This document shows, piece after piece, positions 1 through 13,055 of a stretch of DNA of 64,000 nucleotides (the first letter of the stretch is position 1; every line of letters starts with the position of its first letter). The notes beneath the pieces were generated by a model. It saw only the letters and a program-made list of their open reading frames with translations. It ran no database searches and was not told the DNA's origin. The stretch is from assembly GCF_040054535.1 (NCBI RefSeq), contig NC_090794.1:1363501-1427500 (forward strand), written 5' to 3'. This DNA comes from Antennarius striatus (Eukaryota > Chordata > Actinopteri > Lophiiformes > Antennariidae). The position numbers and the translations under genes were made by a program.

Positions 1-1499
1 CAGAATGAGACGACATAAATTGCGGCCTTCTGCTACACCTTCACTGCGTCTGTCGCCATTTTCCAAATGGATGTTTTGCGCCAAGCAGCCGGTTCTTTTA
101 CCTCTCCGACACGCGCTGCTGCCCCAACACAGTCACCCCATTGAGACGCAAGGCAAGGCTGGCTCTACACTGCAGCCGTAACGACTCAAGTCAAAGCCAA
201 TGATGGTAATTCACTGTTAAAATCCGTGCTACCCAAGTCCAACCTTGCATCGCTCGCACAGAATGTCCCATTAGACACGTAGAATCTAACATGTGACATA
301 CAGCAGGCATGTCTCTGTATACAAGAATCAAATGGAGACCTTCTGACTGACAGTCTCTCTCTGGAATACCTCCAATGAGATAACTTATTCCTCTCGGCCA
401 TGCGTTTGAAGAAAGAGGAATATGTGTGTTACTCTTGAGGAATTTCTCCTCGTATATCTCCGGGCTGTTGAACGATGCTTCTCAGCTGCCTCGCTCCTTC
501 AAAGTCAATCAGACTTGATCGGACGACGGAGGCAGGAAAGACCTACCAAAGCGCCTCACAGGTAGACCGGTCTGGATCTGGTGTTGGCGATCGACGTCGC
601 TACTAACCGCCACTGGATTCCCCTTCAGGGGTGATTTCTATTTATAGCAGATGTGATGCTAACAGATGTGGATTAAAGAGAAACACAAGTGCTGCCGTCT
701 GCAGACCAACGCGGCTGGTGCGCCTGCAAAACACGTGAAACACAAAGACGGCTCAGAAAAGCGTGATTGACGCTTGTTTCGAGCACCTCGTCGGCCAGCG
801 TCTCACGAATCTGGAAGTAGAGACGGGGAATCCGGAGCTTTTGGAAACATCGCACCTTGAAAAGTCATCAGAAACCAACAAGAAGACATACATGGAAACT
901 TCTGGAACGCAGTTTCCCCCAAAGAGACTTCCGTGACAATAATATAGAATTAATCACTCCGCATTAAAAAACATCCTCAATGCTCGCGTTGGGGTGGAGG
1001 TTGAAGAGGGGGGGTTGTGGTCTCTGGCTGGTTGGCTCAGACTCACAAGTCTGGATGGAAAAGTCAGATCACAACAGGAGCTGCCTGCACCGGCTGGCCG
1101 GCTAAGTGGAGACGACGGCCAACAAACAGAAGCACATGGGCGGGACGACAGCAGCAGAATGTTGGATGTTTATTGGGGTTGTGGGTACAACTCGTCGGTC
1201 TCACGGCTCGTATACGGAGTGCGAGTCTGAATACTCAAATGCCACAACGTGTAAAGTCTGACTAGACGGCGTTTGTAATCAGATTACTCCGCGTGATGTG
1301 AACTCGCACACAAACCAGCCGAGGATGATGTGTTTTAGCATCTGTCGGTTCATTGTTTTAACTTTACGACTCATTTAACTGCTTTGTTTGTTTTTTGAAA
1401 AAGCAGCTGTGTCTAAAGATGAGCTGATGCTAACAAGCCTAGCCTTGCTAACGATGTAAAAGTGGGCGTGGTAGACCCATTTGAACTTGCAAATCAAAG

Positions 1500-1673
1500 T
1501 TGATACTGCCTGTTGTACTGCCTATTGTACTGCCTGTGTTGTCCTGCCCATGTTCTACTGCCTGTTGTACTGCCTGTTTACCGTGGGTCAGAGAGGACTG
1601 CAATTTCATCTGTGCTGTATGTCGTGCATATATGGTACACTTGACGATAAAACTGACTTTGACTTTTAAACGT
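1500..1673 (+). repeat. Short tandem repeats plus probable non-LTR retrotransposon 3' tail
   Basis: Positions 1504-1580 carry degenerate copies of a roughly 12-nt unit (TACTGCCTGTTG). They are followed by a segment ending in a CATATATGGTACACTTGACG / ATAAAACTGACTTTGACTTT stretch. A unique body ending in a short GACTTT-type reiteration is typical of 3' ends of fish LINE-type elements. The family cannot be named from sequence alone, and no reverse transcriptase frame lies nearby, so it would be a 5'-truncated copy. Confidence 0.45.
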
Positions 1674-4600
1674 GTCGGATCATCAAATAACCAAAAAATC
1701 TTGTATTTTCCTACGGATATTCTTTATTTTAACGGATAAATCAGAATGATTTAGTCGTCCGATTTTTCCTCTGGCGTCGATCGCAGGTTGTGAATCAATG
1801 GAAATTATCTCAACAACTCTGGATGGAACTTCACACAGTTTGGTGCAAAAACAAAAAAAACAAACAAAAGAAGCATCACCACGATTGGAAATACCCTGAC
1901 TTTTCATGGCGTCATCATCACGGCGTCTGCCTGAAATCTTTTGGCAGCTTTGCCTGAAAACTCTCACAAAGAGCTCGGCGGTTCCAGCAGACGGACGAGC
2001 TTGGCTCTGGGGTTTGTTTATGGCGCTAACAGTATTTATTTAATCATTAGCACACGCTGCTTGACTGTTTCAAGCGGAGCTCTTTCCACAACAAGGCCGG
2101 TCGTCTGCTGCTAATTATGCGCAAAATCGTTGATATAACGCCGCCGGTTTTTCAACAGGCCGGTCGATTACCGGCGGTTCGTTTGAACCCACCGGACTCC
2201 TGTCGGTCCTGTTCCGCGGTAACGAGCTCATCAACAATGGGTTCCATCCTCCCAGGGATGGAGTTTCATCATAGAGGAAGAAGAGTAGGAGGGATAGACA
2301 AAGAAACAGGCCACAGAAGGAATCACTCCTCATTTCAATCTGTTTCAACTTAATTGTCATAAAAGCTTGCAGGAAATTCAACTCTTGGACGTTAGCATCA
2401 GCGGAGAAGAAGCTGAATATACGAGTGGGTATACTTGACAGGCTTAGAAGTGTACTGGAAGAGCGACGTGGGCGTGAAATGAACAGGAGGAAACAGTGTT
2501 GAAAGAGGGAATGGCATTGAGGAAGTGGGTGTGAATTTCGTTGGGATGGCGGAACGACCACTTCGAGGGTTGAGGAAGTCGCAAATATCACATCCGTACC
2601 TAGAGAAATCCCCTGGCAGGACAATATTTTGATCTCTTCTATGACGGCCTCTAACTTTAACCTTTGCTCTCCAGCCTTGCCCCTACAAGTCATCTGATTT
2701 TACCCAGAATGCTTCACACCGCGGCCTCTCCTGTCAACTTTTTATATGTAGGCCTTTAATATGAAACGTTTAGATCTGGAATCTCGCGTTCCGGATCTTA
2801 GTGTGGACCATAATGAACCTCATGAGAATGTTTTTATCAGTTCACGACCGTTCTGGCTGGACGCCTGGATGACCACAGCTAAAACAACACGACTCTTTGC
2901 CGAATAAGGGATTAAACGTCTCTTTCATCGACGACGTTTCTCATCACCGACTATGTGGTCATCTGAACCAGAACGAAGTCCAGGAATGAGGCAAAATCCC
3001 AAAAACCAAATGAACTTCCAGAGAACCCTGGGAATGTGAAGGAACGCTGACAAACTGGAGACTAACCTCGTCAGCAGATGGAGGTTTTTTTCGGGGATTG
3101 AACACTAAAACATTCAAATATCACTGAATAAAACAAACGGTTAGGCTTCTTTTTGTCATATTTGATGCAAGTAGTCTATTTTCAATCCGGATTCAGACTC
3201 GCATGTTCTCTGAAACAAGCTGAAATGTTCAAACCTGGTAAACAAATCACGCGTTGTTACGTTTGAAATGGCTTTTTGACCCCAACTAGTTTTCCCTCTT
3301 TTCAAAAACACTTTCTGTCGTGACCCTGTCAGTTTTTCCGTGCTGGTTCCTGCTCCCAGTTTTCCATGTGAAGATGTGTTTAGACAGACAATGAAATATA
3401 ACAGACCGGAATGATAAATGGTTTCTGATGGATTCTTGTAGAAATACAGACAAACAACTCCTCTGTCCAGCATGATGTCATCATGAAGTCCGCCGAGAGC
3501 AGTTTTCATATTAAAGCAGGTTGCCGTGTTTATTGAAACCATTGCTCATCGGTTTTCAGTGGAGATTCCCAATCATCCAGGATATTAGATGTCAAAGTCG
3601 ACTTTTTTATTTCATCCTTTCAGATGTTTCAACACTCATCTGGAGGAGCGTCATTTTAAAGATATTTACGAGAAAAACCGCACGATGCTTTCCTTTATTT
3701 TCCTCTTCCGCTCACGTGTCGCGTCAGGATCACAAAGTTCAACTCTTTGACTCTTGATGCGCGACACAAATCAGTCGGATTTGCGCGACATCTGCGTATG
3801 CTAACCTGGCAACGCCTCACATTTGCACAGAAAGCTGTTTATCCGTCTTTGACGCGAAGCATAAAACTGGTTAGCAGCTAGCAGTTTGCAGCTAAGACTA
3901 GCCTGCATTCACATTATTGACACCTGAGTAGCCTCTGTTGCCATCCTGGATTCCTGTGATTGGAGGAAGGATACTGTCGTTCTATTGGCTGTAAACGGTG
4001 TCTGCTGCAGGTAAAGATACTATATCATGTCATAATATCCGACATCCTGAGTCTCCAGCCAAAACAGGAAATGCTGACTCTCAGGATGAGAAGAGACGTC
4101 CAGGTTCTGACAGAAGAATGTTTCGGCCTCTCTTCATTAAATCCACTGGGATTGTTAAATCAAAACCCACCTTTAATTTCCAAGGGGGATAAAACGGTAA
4201 CAGAGGTAGCAGCTTTAGCGATGACGGACGCGGACGCCAAAAAACACGGGGGAATTAAGACGTTTAGTTGGGGGTTGTGGGGCTTTTGGGCCGTTGAGTT
4301 CCTGAGGTTGATCCCGGCTCAGGAACATATCCATGAAGGGTAGTCGGAATAAATGTGAGCAATTGCGATCTCAGGTCTACTTTTTGCCCTTATATGGGCG
4401 ACCCCCCCCAGGCCCACATTGATTTATCACGCCGAAGCTGCCTGAATGAAGTCCACCTGTGTAACACAACCGCCAAGAATTACCCCAACACAGTCACGCC
4501 TTCTCCCGACAACTACCCCTTTCCCTTAAAGACCAGAGGCTCAAGACGGATTATCAGGTGAAGAAACTTTAACGCTCAGATGAAACGCCATCAGACGCAG

Positions 4601-6544
4601 AAGCCGTGGCGAGCTGATGAAATATGGAGCGTACAATGATACTTTATTCGAGCTCTGGAGGGTGGTGTTGTGTCTGTCAGCAGCCATGATGAATCAATCA
4701 TCCTCTCAGGCCGAGGCACAAAGTCGTCCAACAAAACCCTCAGACCCGCTGAAACGTCTAGTTCCTGGCTCGCAGCCCTCTGGCGGAGAACTCCATCTCC
4801 CAAGCGCCTGGGCTCGAGCCCAAACGGGTGCTCTGAATTTAGCTCCGTCACCCCCGCTGCCAGGAACAACGGATGGCAAACGCTGGAAAGTTTTACCTTC
4901 TAAATGTTGACACTTGACTGTTTCTAATGGCTTTCCAGTGCAAAAAAGGACAGCGACGGCCTATGTGGGACAAGGAAAACAATGTGGAGCCCATTTGGAG
5001 GGCGGAGCCTGGAGATTGGAGACGTTGACCTCCACTCGGGGGAAAATGTCATGCATGAGTAGCTCGGGTATCGGATTAGCTTGCAAAAAAGCACATGTTG
5101 ATCTTTGGCTAAAGGTTTCCAACATTCATCATCAGTGTTTCTCTACTACTGTGAGCTAAGCTAACTTTTTATTTAACATTTGCTTTCCGTACATTTACTT
5201 TTTCACCATTTAGCAAACTATTTCAACCTTGAACTCATTATCTTTAGCTAACTGGCTAGCTCACTAGCTACCATTAGTCTCTGAGGTGACTCGGTCTTTC
5301 TTCTAGGGAACTTTTTGTAGGTTTTATTCTGCGCCTGTCTCTTCTTCTGAACGGCGCATCAACCCAACCATGAAGCCATCTCCCTGCATTTTAACACTGA
5401 TTAAGAAACCCAACAAAAGTTTAAAAAGCATAAAAATGGCAAAAACTCATTATTCTATACTTTTTTTTACAGTTCCAGAACAAGAAGAACGGCCTCTTTG
5501 TGGTAGTTTGGGCAGGACTTGAGTAGCTACTTTTGCCCAGACAATGAAAATAAGGATGTGAAACAAGGCCACAGGAGACTCTCACTGGTCTGCAGGCACG
5601 AGCAGTGGAACACATTTCATAAAAAGAGAATCCTTGAATACAGACGGCCAAGAAAAAACTTCTCTGTCCGATCAGCTCCCGTCCAACGGTGGTTACCGGA
5701 TGGAAACCCAACGCGGGATGAGCGACTGAGTTTAACGCCAATGTTTTACTTTCAACTGTTTGCATGAAAATAGCTTTTAGTGGTTGTTTCTTGGAAGGAG
5801 AATGACGGAATGAAACTGAGGAAGATTTGAAGGCAGTTAAACTCATCGACTGAGATACTTTCCTCTCTCCACTTCCATAGATTAAAAAAAAAAACTACCT
5901 CGGGTGGATTCTAGTTCTTTACAAGCGGTGGAAGAGGAGAAATAACATTTGGCAAACAAACTTTTATGGCACAAACTCACCTTGTAAATGTAGAGACTTG
6001 TTTTTAAGGGCGACATCTTCGCGACAAAACCGCCTCAAACTTTGCTTTTATTTATGGATGAGAAATAAAAGTTTTATTTTGCCATTAATTCCAATAATAG
6101 CCTGAAGTCAGTTATTGGGTTTAAGAGCATCCGATGACAACAGAGTTCGCTGATGTTGATCTAAACTTTAAAAGACGTTTTATTTTTGGACATCCACATC
6201 CTCGCCTCCACATCCAGATACGACCTCCAGAAAAAGGAAGAGACCTCTGGAACGCAATATTCCCACCGGAGAACTGGTCAGTCGGTCGTAATCACCGACA
6301 GGAAGTGCAGAGCGACCGACAGGAGATGGAACAGCTGGAAGCCATTCGTGCAGTTCAAGAAAGATGGTCCTTGACCTTACCTTGAAGGAAATCTCTCGCA
6401 GAATGAATCGTTCAAGGACTTTAAAAACCGCTGGCGGCAGATGAATAGATTGTGTTTTAGAACATACGACGCTCAAGTAAAATCATGAAACATTAAGAGA
6501 AAAATGTGACTACTTGAGGAATAATTGTGTAAACCTTAGGAAAC

Positions 6545-6559
6545 ACTGCCCCCTGCTGG
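6545..6559 (-). promoter_or_regulatory. CTCF-like motif
   Basis: The minus strand reads CCAGCAGGGGGCAGT, which agrees at all 15 positions with the CTCF core consensus CCASYAGRKGGCRSY. It lies about 400 nt beyond the sod2 poly(A) signal. Occupancy is inferred. Confidence 0.5.
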
Positions 6560-6959
6560 AGCCACTGTGATTCAACAGGAGCGATCACGCCACACTGATG
6601 AGGTCATGAGGTCATGGTTTCCAACGAAATCTTTTGATTGGATGGAAGCCATTGGCCTGTGGTTTAAAAAAGCAAATGTTAAAAAACAAACAGAAACTAA
6701 CCAAATATGGTCATCGTGCAGCTCCATTAGATGAAAGTGACTGATTGAATTCAAAATTTGCTCCTCGCTTCACCAAATTTGATTCAATGAAATTCATGTA
6801 CTTCCATAAAATTCCATCAAGTATTAAATGTAATGAGTCTCTGATTTACTGATATGATATAAAGAAATCTGTTGCTAACAAAATGAGCTTTAATCAGGCT
6901 TTAATATATCATCACAGAACGACCCGTATGTCCAACGTTCACTATTATTATGGTGATGT

Positions 6960-6965
6960 TTTATT
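6960..6965 (-). terminator. sod2: Putative sod2 poly(A) signal
   Basis: AATAAA on the minus strand, about 255 nt after the sod2 stop codon, a normal distance for a short 3' UTR. No closer AATAAA was seen. Confidence 0.5.
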
Positions 6966-7219
6966 AGAATACATCAGAAACATGGACTGCCTTTACATTG
7001 TCTGGTTTTGGTGTGAGTTTGACACCTCAGTGTGAAAATATGTGCGTTTGAAAAAGGCTGACAAACAAACAAACAAAGACAACTGCAGCGATGTCAAATG
7101 TATTTCAGAGGATCATCAACTCCTCTGTGGAAACTCCAAAGTAAAGTTGAGTATCATCTGCAAAGATTATTCATCCAGGTAAAGGTGGAAGGGATTGTGG
7201 GAAATTTGAGAGTGAGGTT

Positions 7220-8244
7220 CTACTTTTTGGCAGACTGAAGTCGCTCGCTCACGTTCTCCCAGTTGATGACGTTCCAGATGGCCTTAACGTAGTCCGGCCG
7301 TACGTTTTTGTACTGTAGGTAGTAGGCGTGCTCCCAGACGTCGATACCAAGCAGTGGGATGAGACCTGAATGTCAGAGACAGGAAACAGTCACCCTGCAG
7401 GCTCCGTCTGACACCAGATGTTCAGCAAAGAGTGTAAAACTGATGCACTCGACACAAAAGCTGCTGAGAACCGACCTGTGGTTCCCTGCAGGGGATCCTG
7501 GTTAGCGCAGGCGGCGATACGGAGTCTCCCGCTGTCCTTGTCGTATCCGAGCCAGCCCCAGCCTGAGCCCTGCACCGCCACCGTAGCCGAGGACATCTTC
7601 TCCTTCATCGTCTGGAAGGAGCCGAAATCTCGCTTGATGGCCTCCATCAGCTCGCCTGCAGAAGGTGACAGACAGGCGCTACATCAGAGCGGGGCTGGAT
7701 GACAAACGCAAGAGATTGAATTCTGGACAACACCCTAAATTAGGACAAAATGGGGTGTAAGCTAAACAAGCCAATCTGTTCAGAGTCGTGTCGTCTCACC
7801 CTGTGGCTCGCCGCCACCATTTGGGGTGAGGTTTGTCCAGAAGATGGTGTGGTTGATGTGGCCTCCTCCGTTAAACTTCAGAGCGGGCTGCAGGGCAACC
7901 TGCGTCGTCACATCTCCTAAAAAAACATGTCAAGCACAAACAGCTGAATGAAAACACGCCGTTGTGTCAGCCCCTGTGCAGCAGTGACGTGACGTCGGCC
8001 GTACCCTTTGCCAGCGCCTCCTGGTACTTCTCCTCGGTGACGTTCAGGTTGTTGACGTAGGTGGCGTGGTGCTTGCTGTGGTGCAGCTGCATGATCTCTG
8101 CATTGATGTGGGGTTCCAGAGCGCCGTAGTCGTACGTCAGGTCTGGGAGTGTGTGCTTCTGCCTGGAAACACACACGGCTGCTCGGCTTACGGTGTGGCT
8201 CAGGCTGGCTGCACACCTGAAACAAAGCAGAGGCACATGTGACA

Positions 8245-8295
<51 letters not shown>

Positions 8296-8431
8296 ATAAG
8301 CGCAACCACTTCACAAATAACACTAAAATAATATGAATGATTGAACTGGATGATGACAGCCCAGGTTAGGCTAGCACTGTTAATCTGGTTTGATAATTCA
8401 CTTGCAGGGATACGCATTTTCAATAATGTTT

Positions 8432-8471
<40 letters not shown>

Positions 8472-8902
8472 GAGGGACATTTTTTTTTAAATATAAAAAC
8501 AGTATAAATATAATAAATATAAATTATAATTATTTTTAAAAAATTAATAATGTGAACTAAATATGTACTAAAGTTTAACTATACATTCGCTGTATAATCA
8601 GGTGGCACCGAGTTAGCTAGCTAGAAAATAAAACGCGTGTTTAAGTTATGCAATCACTAGGAATCACTAATACATGTCGAATATCCCGATCAATTAATCA
8701 ATGCGCCACGAACGAACCCCGAGCAGCTAAAGTAAAAGTTAGCAGTATGGCTAGCTGTCACAACTACGTCAAGTTCATGGCTAAGCTAGCAGCAGTCAGC
8801 TGAACTCGTTTTTTTGTGCATTTTGAACTGGGAACAGGAATAAATGATGAGTTTATGTCAGTTTTACCTGCGTATTTGTCCAACTCTGCAAAGCATATTC
8901 AT
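7220..8902 (-). CDS. sod2: Mitochondrial manganese superoxide dismutase
   Basis: Dismutates superoxide in the mitochondrial matrix. Five coding exons (minus): 8868-8902, 8005-8216, 7800-7916, 7476-7655 and 7220-7365. They give 229 residues with every junction in phase (GT-AG). The N terminus is a basic, Ser/Ala-rich targeting sequence (about residues 1-31); the mature enzyme would start KHTLPDL and has 198 residues, the family length. Predicted Mn ligands are His57, His105, Asp190 and His194, in the contexts [13 protein letters not shown] and DVWEHAYY. The first ATG at 8902 is followed two codons later by a second ATG (8896), which would give 227 residues and resembles the zebrafish start. 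Intron 1 carries a GT and a TA microsatellite. The gene lies head to head with wtap. The enzyme looks intact and identification is secure. Confidence 0.97.
8249..8294. repeat. (TG)n microsatellite in sod2 intron 1
   Basis: About 23 uninterrupted TG units lie roughly 30 nt upstream of the sod2 exon 2 acceptor (in transcript sense, CA repeats just before the polypyrimidine region). Length polymorphism here could affect acceptor use; that is inference. Confidence 0.95.
8436..8467. repeat. (TA)n microsatellite in sod2 intron 1
   Basis: About 16 TA units followed by an A/T-rich tract to about 8540. Confidence 0.95.
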
Positions 8903-9950
8903 GGTAGTTATCAGACGACGGGAGGAAGACAGCAGACGCTCTAATAACTGCCCTTGAAGTGAGCTATTTCAATTTGACAGGGTGTGGACTGTACCATTAT
9001 CATCTCGCAGGGGGGGGGGTGAAAAAAGATGGTCAATAATTAGTAGAATTTCAAATAAAAAGAATAAAAATAAAAAGAGACGAATTTTTCACAACAATTA
9101 TTTATAACTTTTCTTTATTGATAAGTAATCGTTTATGTTTCGAAAAAGCTGTATATTAGCATAATTAATCATATTTGATAATAGCTTTCCCCCTACAGTG
9201 CAAGAAGCGTTTTTTTCCAGACAGATTTAAAGTATTCAAAACGTTTATTGTTACTGTGATAGTAAAATAAATAATAGTTGTAATGACGTCTAATATAACC
9301 ATAATAATTGAAAATAATTTGTAGAAGTCGCATTATTAACATTATTATCCAACTAACGTCAAACTGAAGTATCACGTGATCAATCCTACGACAACGGAGG
9401 TAATACCAGAGATCGTCTATATCAAGATGATCGTCACTATACACAAACGAGATCTTTACCTTTGCTATGAAGTAATTTTACGTTTTCAGGTTTTAAAATG
9501 TTCTTCTGGTCTAAATAACGGTTAAAAAACACGTAATAATAAGACATACAAGGCGATAAATCAGTAAAAAAAATTAGGGTGCAAAGGAAACAAAGATGCT
9601 GGCAATGACACACAGGAGTTTGGCAGTTTTTGTTGATGATCCTGTGGGTTGACTTCCAAAATGAACAAAATTCCCGATTAACCAACAAAAAATGTCAGTA
9701 TTTAAGTTTTTAAATGATGACTTAAATGTTTAAGGAATTATTTCAGTCGGTCTTAGAGTTGTTTAAGCTATAATTTTAACTTTAAATCCCTCGGGTTCTC
9801 CTCCGCTTGACAGTTCAGAGTGAGATCTCGTGATTATGTTGAGGATCTGTGGCTGCTCTCCGCCGCAGCCCGGGTGAACGCAGCGGCCGCGAGCCATTCG
9901 CTTCTGTCTTCAGTGACGAAGATGATGTCTGCCAGGCCGAAGCGACTCAA
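8903..9950. promoter_or_regulatory. Shared head-to-head region between sod2 and wtap
   Basis: Roughly 1 kb separates the sod2 start codon from the wtap TATA box. The sod2 side has no obvious TATA box and contains a G9 run near 9011-9019. The centre (9040-9780) is A/T-rich, and from about 9790 the sequence becomes CpG-rich toward wtap. The divergent order is as in human. Exact transcription starts are not determinable here. Confidence 0.55.
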
Positions 9951-9960
9951 CTATATATAA
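9951..9960 (+). promoter_or_regulatory. wtap: wtap TATA box
   Basis: CTATATATAA at the edge of a CpG-rich stretch. It sits about 100 nt before a good donor (CGTCTG|GTGAGTG, donor after 10056), so a 5' UTR exon of roughly 9980-10056 is predicted. The first coding exon follows at 10527. Confidence 0.55.
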
Positions 9961-10534
9961 ATCCACCTCCAATTCCACCACGCAGTTCAACCTTTGCGCC
10001 TTAAAAACAACCTGCGAAGCCGAGAGAATCTAGAACCGTCGACAGAAGCGCGTCTGGTGAGTGTTATTGACGGTTTGAGGCCTGAAATTGGCTGCCAAGA
10101 TCCCGCTAGTTTGAGGAAAAGGAGCGCAAAGGGAGGGAGTCGTTTCCTTCTCCGCCATTTTGTGATAACAAGGAGCCGAAAACGGAGCCAGCACTCGCAT
10201 GCAGCCAGACAGAACCTAAAATACCGACACGTTTCACTTTCAAAGCTTTTATTTGCATCGCTAGCCGATGCTAAACGTCAACCGCGCGCGAGCGTTAACC
10301 TTGGTTAGCTTATTTCATCCCCGTTAGCCGACGTGCTAATCGAGCGTTTGGCTAGGCTGCGCTTATTAACCGGTAATGCTAACGTTTATTTGATCCAACA
10401 GATGGTTAGCTGAGTAATTAGCATCAACACCAACGTGTTATACATGTCAGATTATGCTGCCTTACGGCTTAACAGGACTCAAGGTGTGGCTAACGATGGC
10501 TTCCTGTCATGTTTTCTCCTCCTCAGCCGTCAAG

Positions 10535-13021
10535 ATGACCAACGAGGAGCCGCTGCCCAAGAAGGTGAGCCTCCTTTACAGCCTGGTGATGGTTTACAAC
10601 CATCTAACGAGGCCCCCCATGTCTGAAACGTGAGCTAACCCTTCCATCTAACCGGGCTTTGGTGTCTGCAGGTTCGTCTGTGTGAATCTGACATGAAGAC
10701 CCTGACCAGAGAGGAGCTATGCACCAGGTAAACAGCAGCTCTGGTGTTGGCACCTCCGTTGTGTTGTTGGTTCGGATCAGCTGATGTTTGCACATGCTCT
10801 GCTCCTTTCAGGTGGAAGCAGCATGAGGCCTACGTGCAAGTCCTGGAGGCAAAGTATGCAGATTTATGCTGTAAGTATATTTATTCAATTCATTTTCTCT
10901 CATGGGCAATCGTGGCTGCGCATCCTAACCGAGTGTTTCTTTCTTGCACCGTCTCCTCTTCGCCGTCTCAGCCAACGACGTGACGGGACTGAAGGAGTCG
11001 GAGGAGAAGCTCAAGCAGCAGCAGCAGGAATCGGCACGCAGGGAGAACATCCTGGTGATGCGACTCGCCACCAAGGAGCAGGAAATGCAGGAGTGCACGG
11101 TACGTGAAGGGTTCAATGCCCTTCAATTCAGATTTTCCACTTTGGTGTAAACTCCTCTCTACTTCCTGCCTGCAGCTGGATGCAGCTTTCACTATTGTGT
11201 GATTATTGGATTTTTGGCGTGTTTGTGGGCTGAATTTTTGACATTCTCATCCATCCTCCTCTATTCTAATCAATGGTAAACATCCCACGGTGTGCTGCAG
11301 AGTGAGCAACATTTCAATAAATGTGATGCGTAAAAATTGACTTGGCACTGGAGATTCTCTCATTTAATCTGGTAATTGTTGTTGCCACGCCTCGTAATCA
11401 CTCGTCATCCTGATGTGCAGACTAAAGATAAAGCGTGGAGGAGGTGTGACCGCTGACGAAACAACCAAAAGACAGACTAGACTTTCTCATTTCATCAGGA
11501 AAATAGAAAGTTTGTGTCTAGCTTTTTCCATTCTTAATTTATCGTCAGTACAATTAAAGTTCAGAATTAATAAATAGAATAAAGTAGAATGCAGTTCTGT
11601 AAAGTTCAGATTTTTATGTGTATTACTGATTAATAGTATTATGGTTGGTGTGAGAGAAGAGGATGCAGAAGACAGGGTTAGATGGAGGCAAATGATTGGC
11701 TGTGGCGACTCCTGAAGGGAAAAGCCCAAAGGAGAAGAAGTTATCATCTGTAGAACGTGGGCTGATTTCACCAAAAACAGCAATTATCAGCCAAAAAACG
11801 GAGAAAACTAAGCAGAACAGTGAGTTTCATGCTAATATGTTTTGCTTCTAATATATTTCCCTCTTTAAAACAATTCTGAAAAGGGATTTGTTGGTAAAAT
11901 AATTTTTGTTCTGCATCAGGCTGAATTTATGATCTCTACCCGACCAGAAGTCGACCTGCTGGAGTCGCTCGTGTTTAATTCTGTCGCGGTTCATCTGAAA
12001 ACGCTGCTGCTGTTCAAACCAGATGTACTCGTTCTTATTTCTTGCTCCACCTGTCACTAATACCCATGTGTTTTGCCCCCCACCCACACAGACCCAGATC
12101 CAGTACCTGAAGCAAGTCCAGCAGCCGAGCGCGGCGCAGCTCCGCTCCTCCATGGTGGACCCGGCCATCAACTTGTTTTTCCTCAAAATGAAGGCAGAAC
12201 TTGAACAGACTAAAGACAAACTGGAGCAGGCCCAAAATGAACTGAGTGCCTGGAAATTTACACCTGATAGGTAAAGACGAACAAAAATAACCCCCCTCCT
12301 CCTCCCCCCCTCAAAAAAAAAAAAAGCCAAGACTTCCTGACCCTCACTCTCACTGCAGGCATGCAGGAACAACGGTGGGGGGGAGGCTGACACGCTGTAC
12401 TCACCACGAGAGAAAAACGTGTGTGTGTTTGTTCTATATCACATAACCTAACGTCAGGTTTTCAGCTCGGAGCCCCTCAAGAAGGAGTCCGGACTGTTCC
12501 CGAAGAGGTGGTCACTCCCTCCCCAGCACGGATATACGCCCCCACCCCCGCCTGCGCCCCAAAGCAGACAGTTTGATGTTAACTCTAGGGGGGGTTGTGG
12601 CGCAGGGCGAGACAGGCCCTAGCCTCCACATTGAACACTTTGCAGACGCTCAGCACACTTTGTCGGTACAGACGTTAACTGTGGATCGCCCCCCCCACAC
12701 ACACGCACACACTAGTCGCCTGGGAAACACAAAGACTTCTGGGAGTCTAGACACATCACAGGGACATGAGGAAGGTTTCTAGGAGTCACAGTTCAGACTT
12801 TTTTTGGGGGAAGAGACACTAGAAATGATGCTGGGAGCGGAGCCAGACGTCCCCCCCCACACACACACCTCCTCCCCCCAGAGGACTTTGGTTCAGGGCC
12901 CATTCACCTGCAGGGGGCGCTCACGGTAGAGTGTTTCCATGTTTTATTTTGCGACTTGTTTGGTTTTGATTCATTTGAACTCTGATACGAACTCTTACTG
13001 CAGTGTGTGTGAGCGTGTGTG

Positions 13022-13055
<34 letters not shown>

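Larger units (their letters stand above)
1..6959. other. Intergenic region without recognised gene
   Basis: No reading frame here looks like a known protein, and none joins to a neighbour through plausible splice sites in phase. The longest open frame (minus, 2115-2693) has no recognisable domain. The stretch holds a retroelement-like tail near 1500-1670 and a CTCF-like motif at 6545-6559, both listed separately. The rest looks like ordinary unique fish DNA. A small or rapidly evolving exon could be missed by eye. Confidence 0.6.

Noticed and set aside
2115-2693. 192-codon open frame on the minus strand
   Set aside because: No recognisable domain, mixed composition, no splice partners; likely chance in non-coding DNA.
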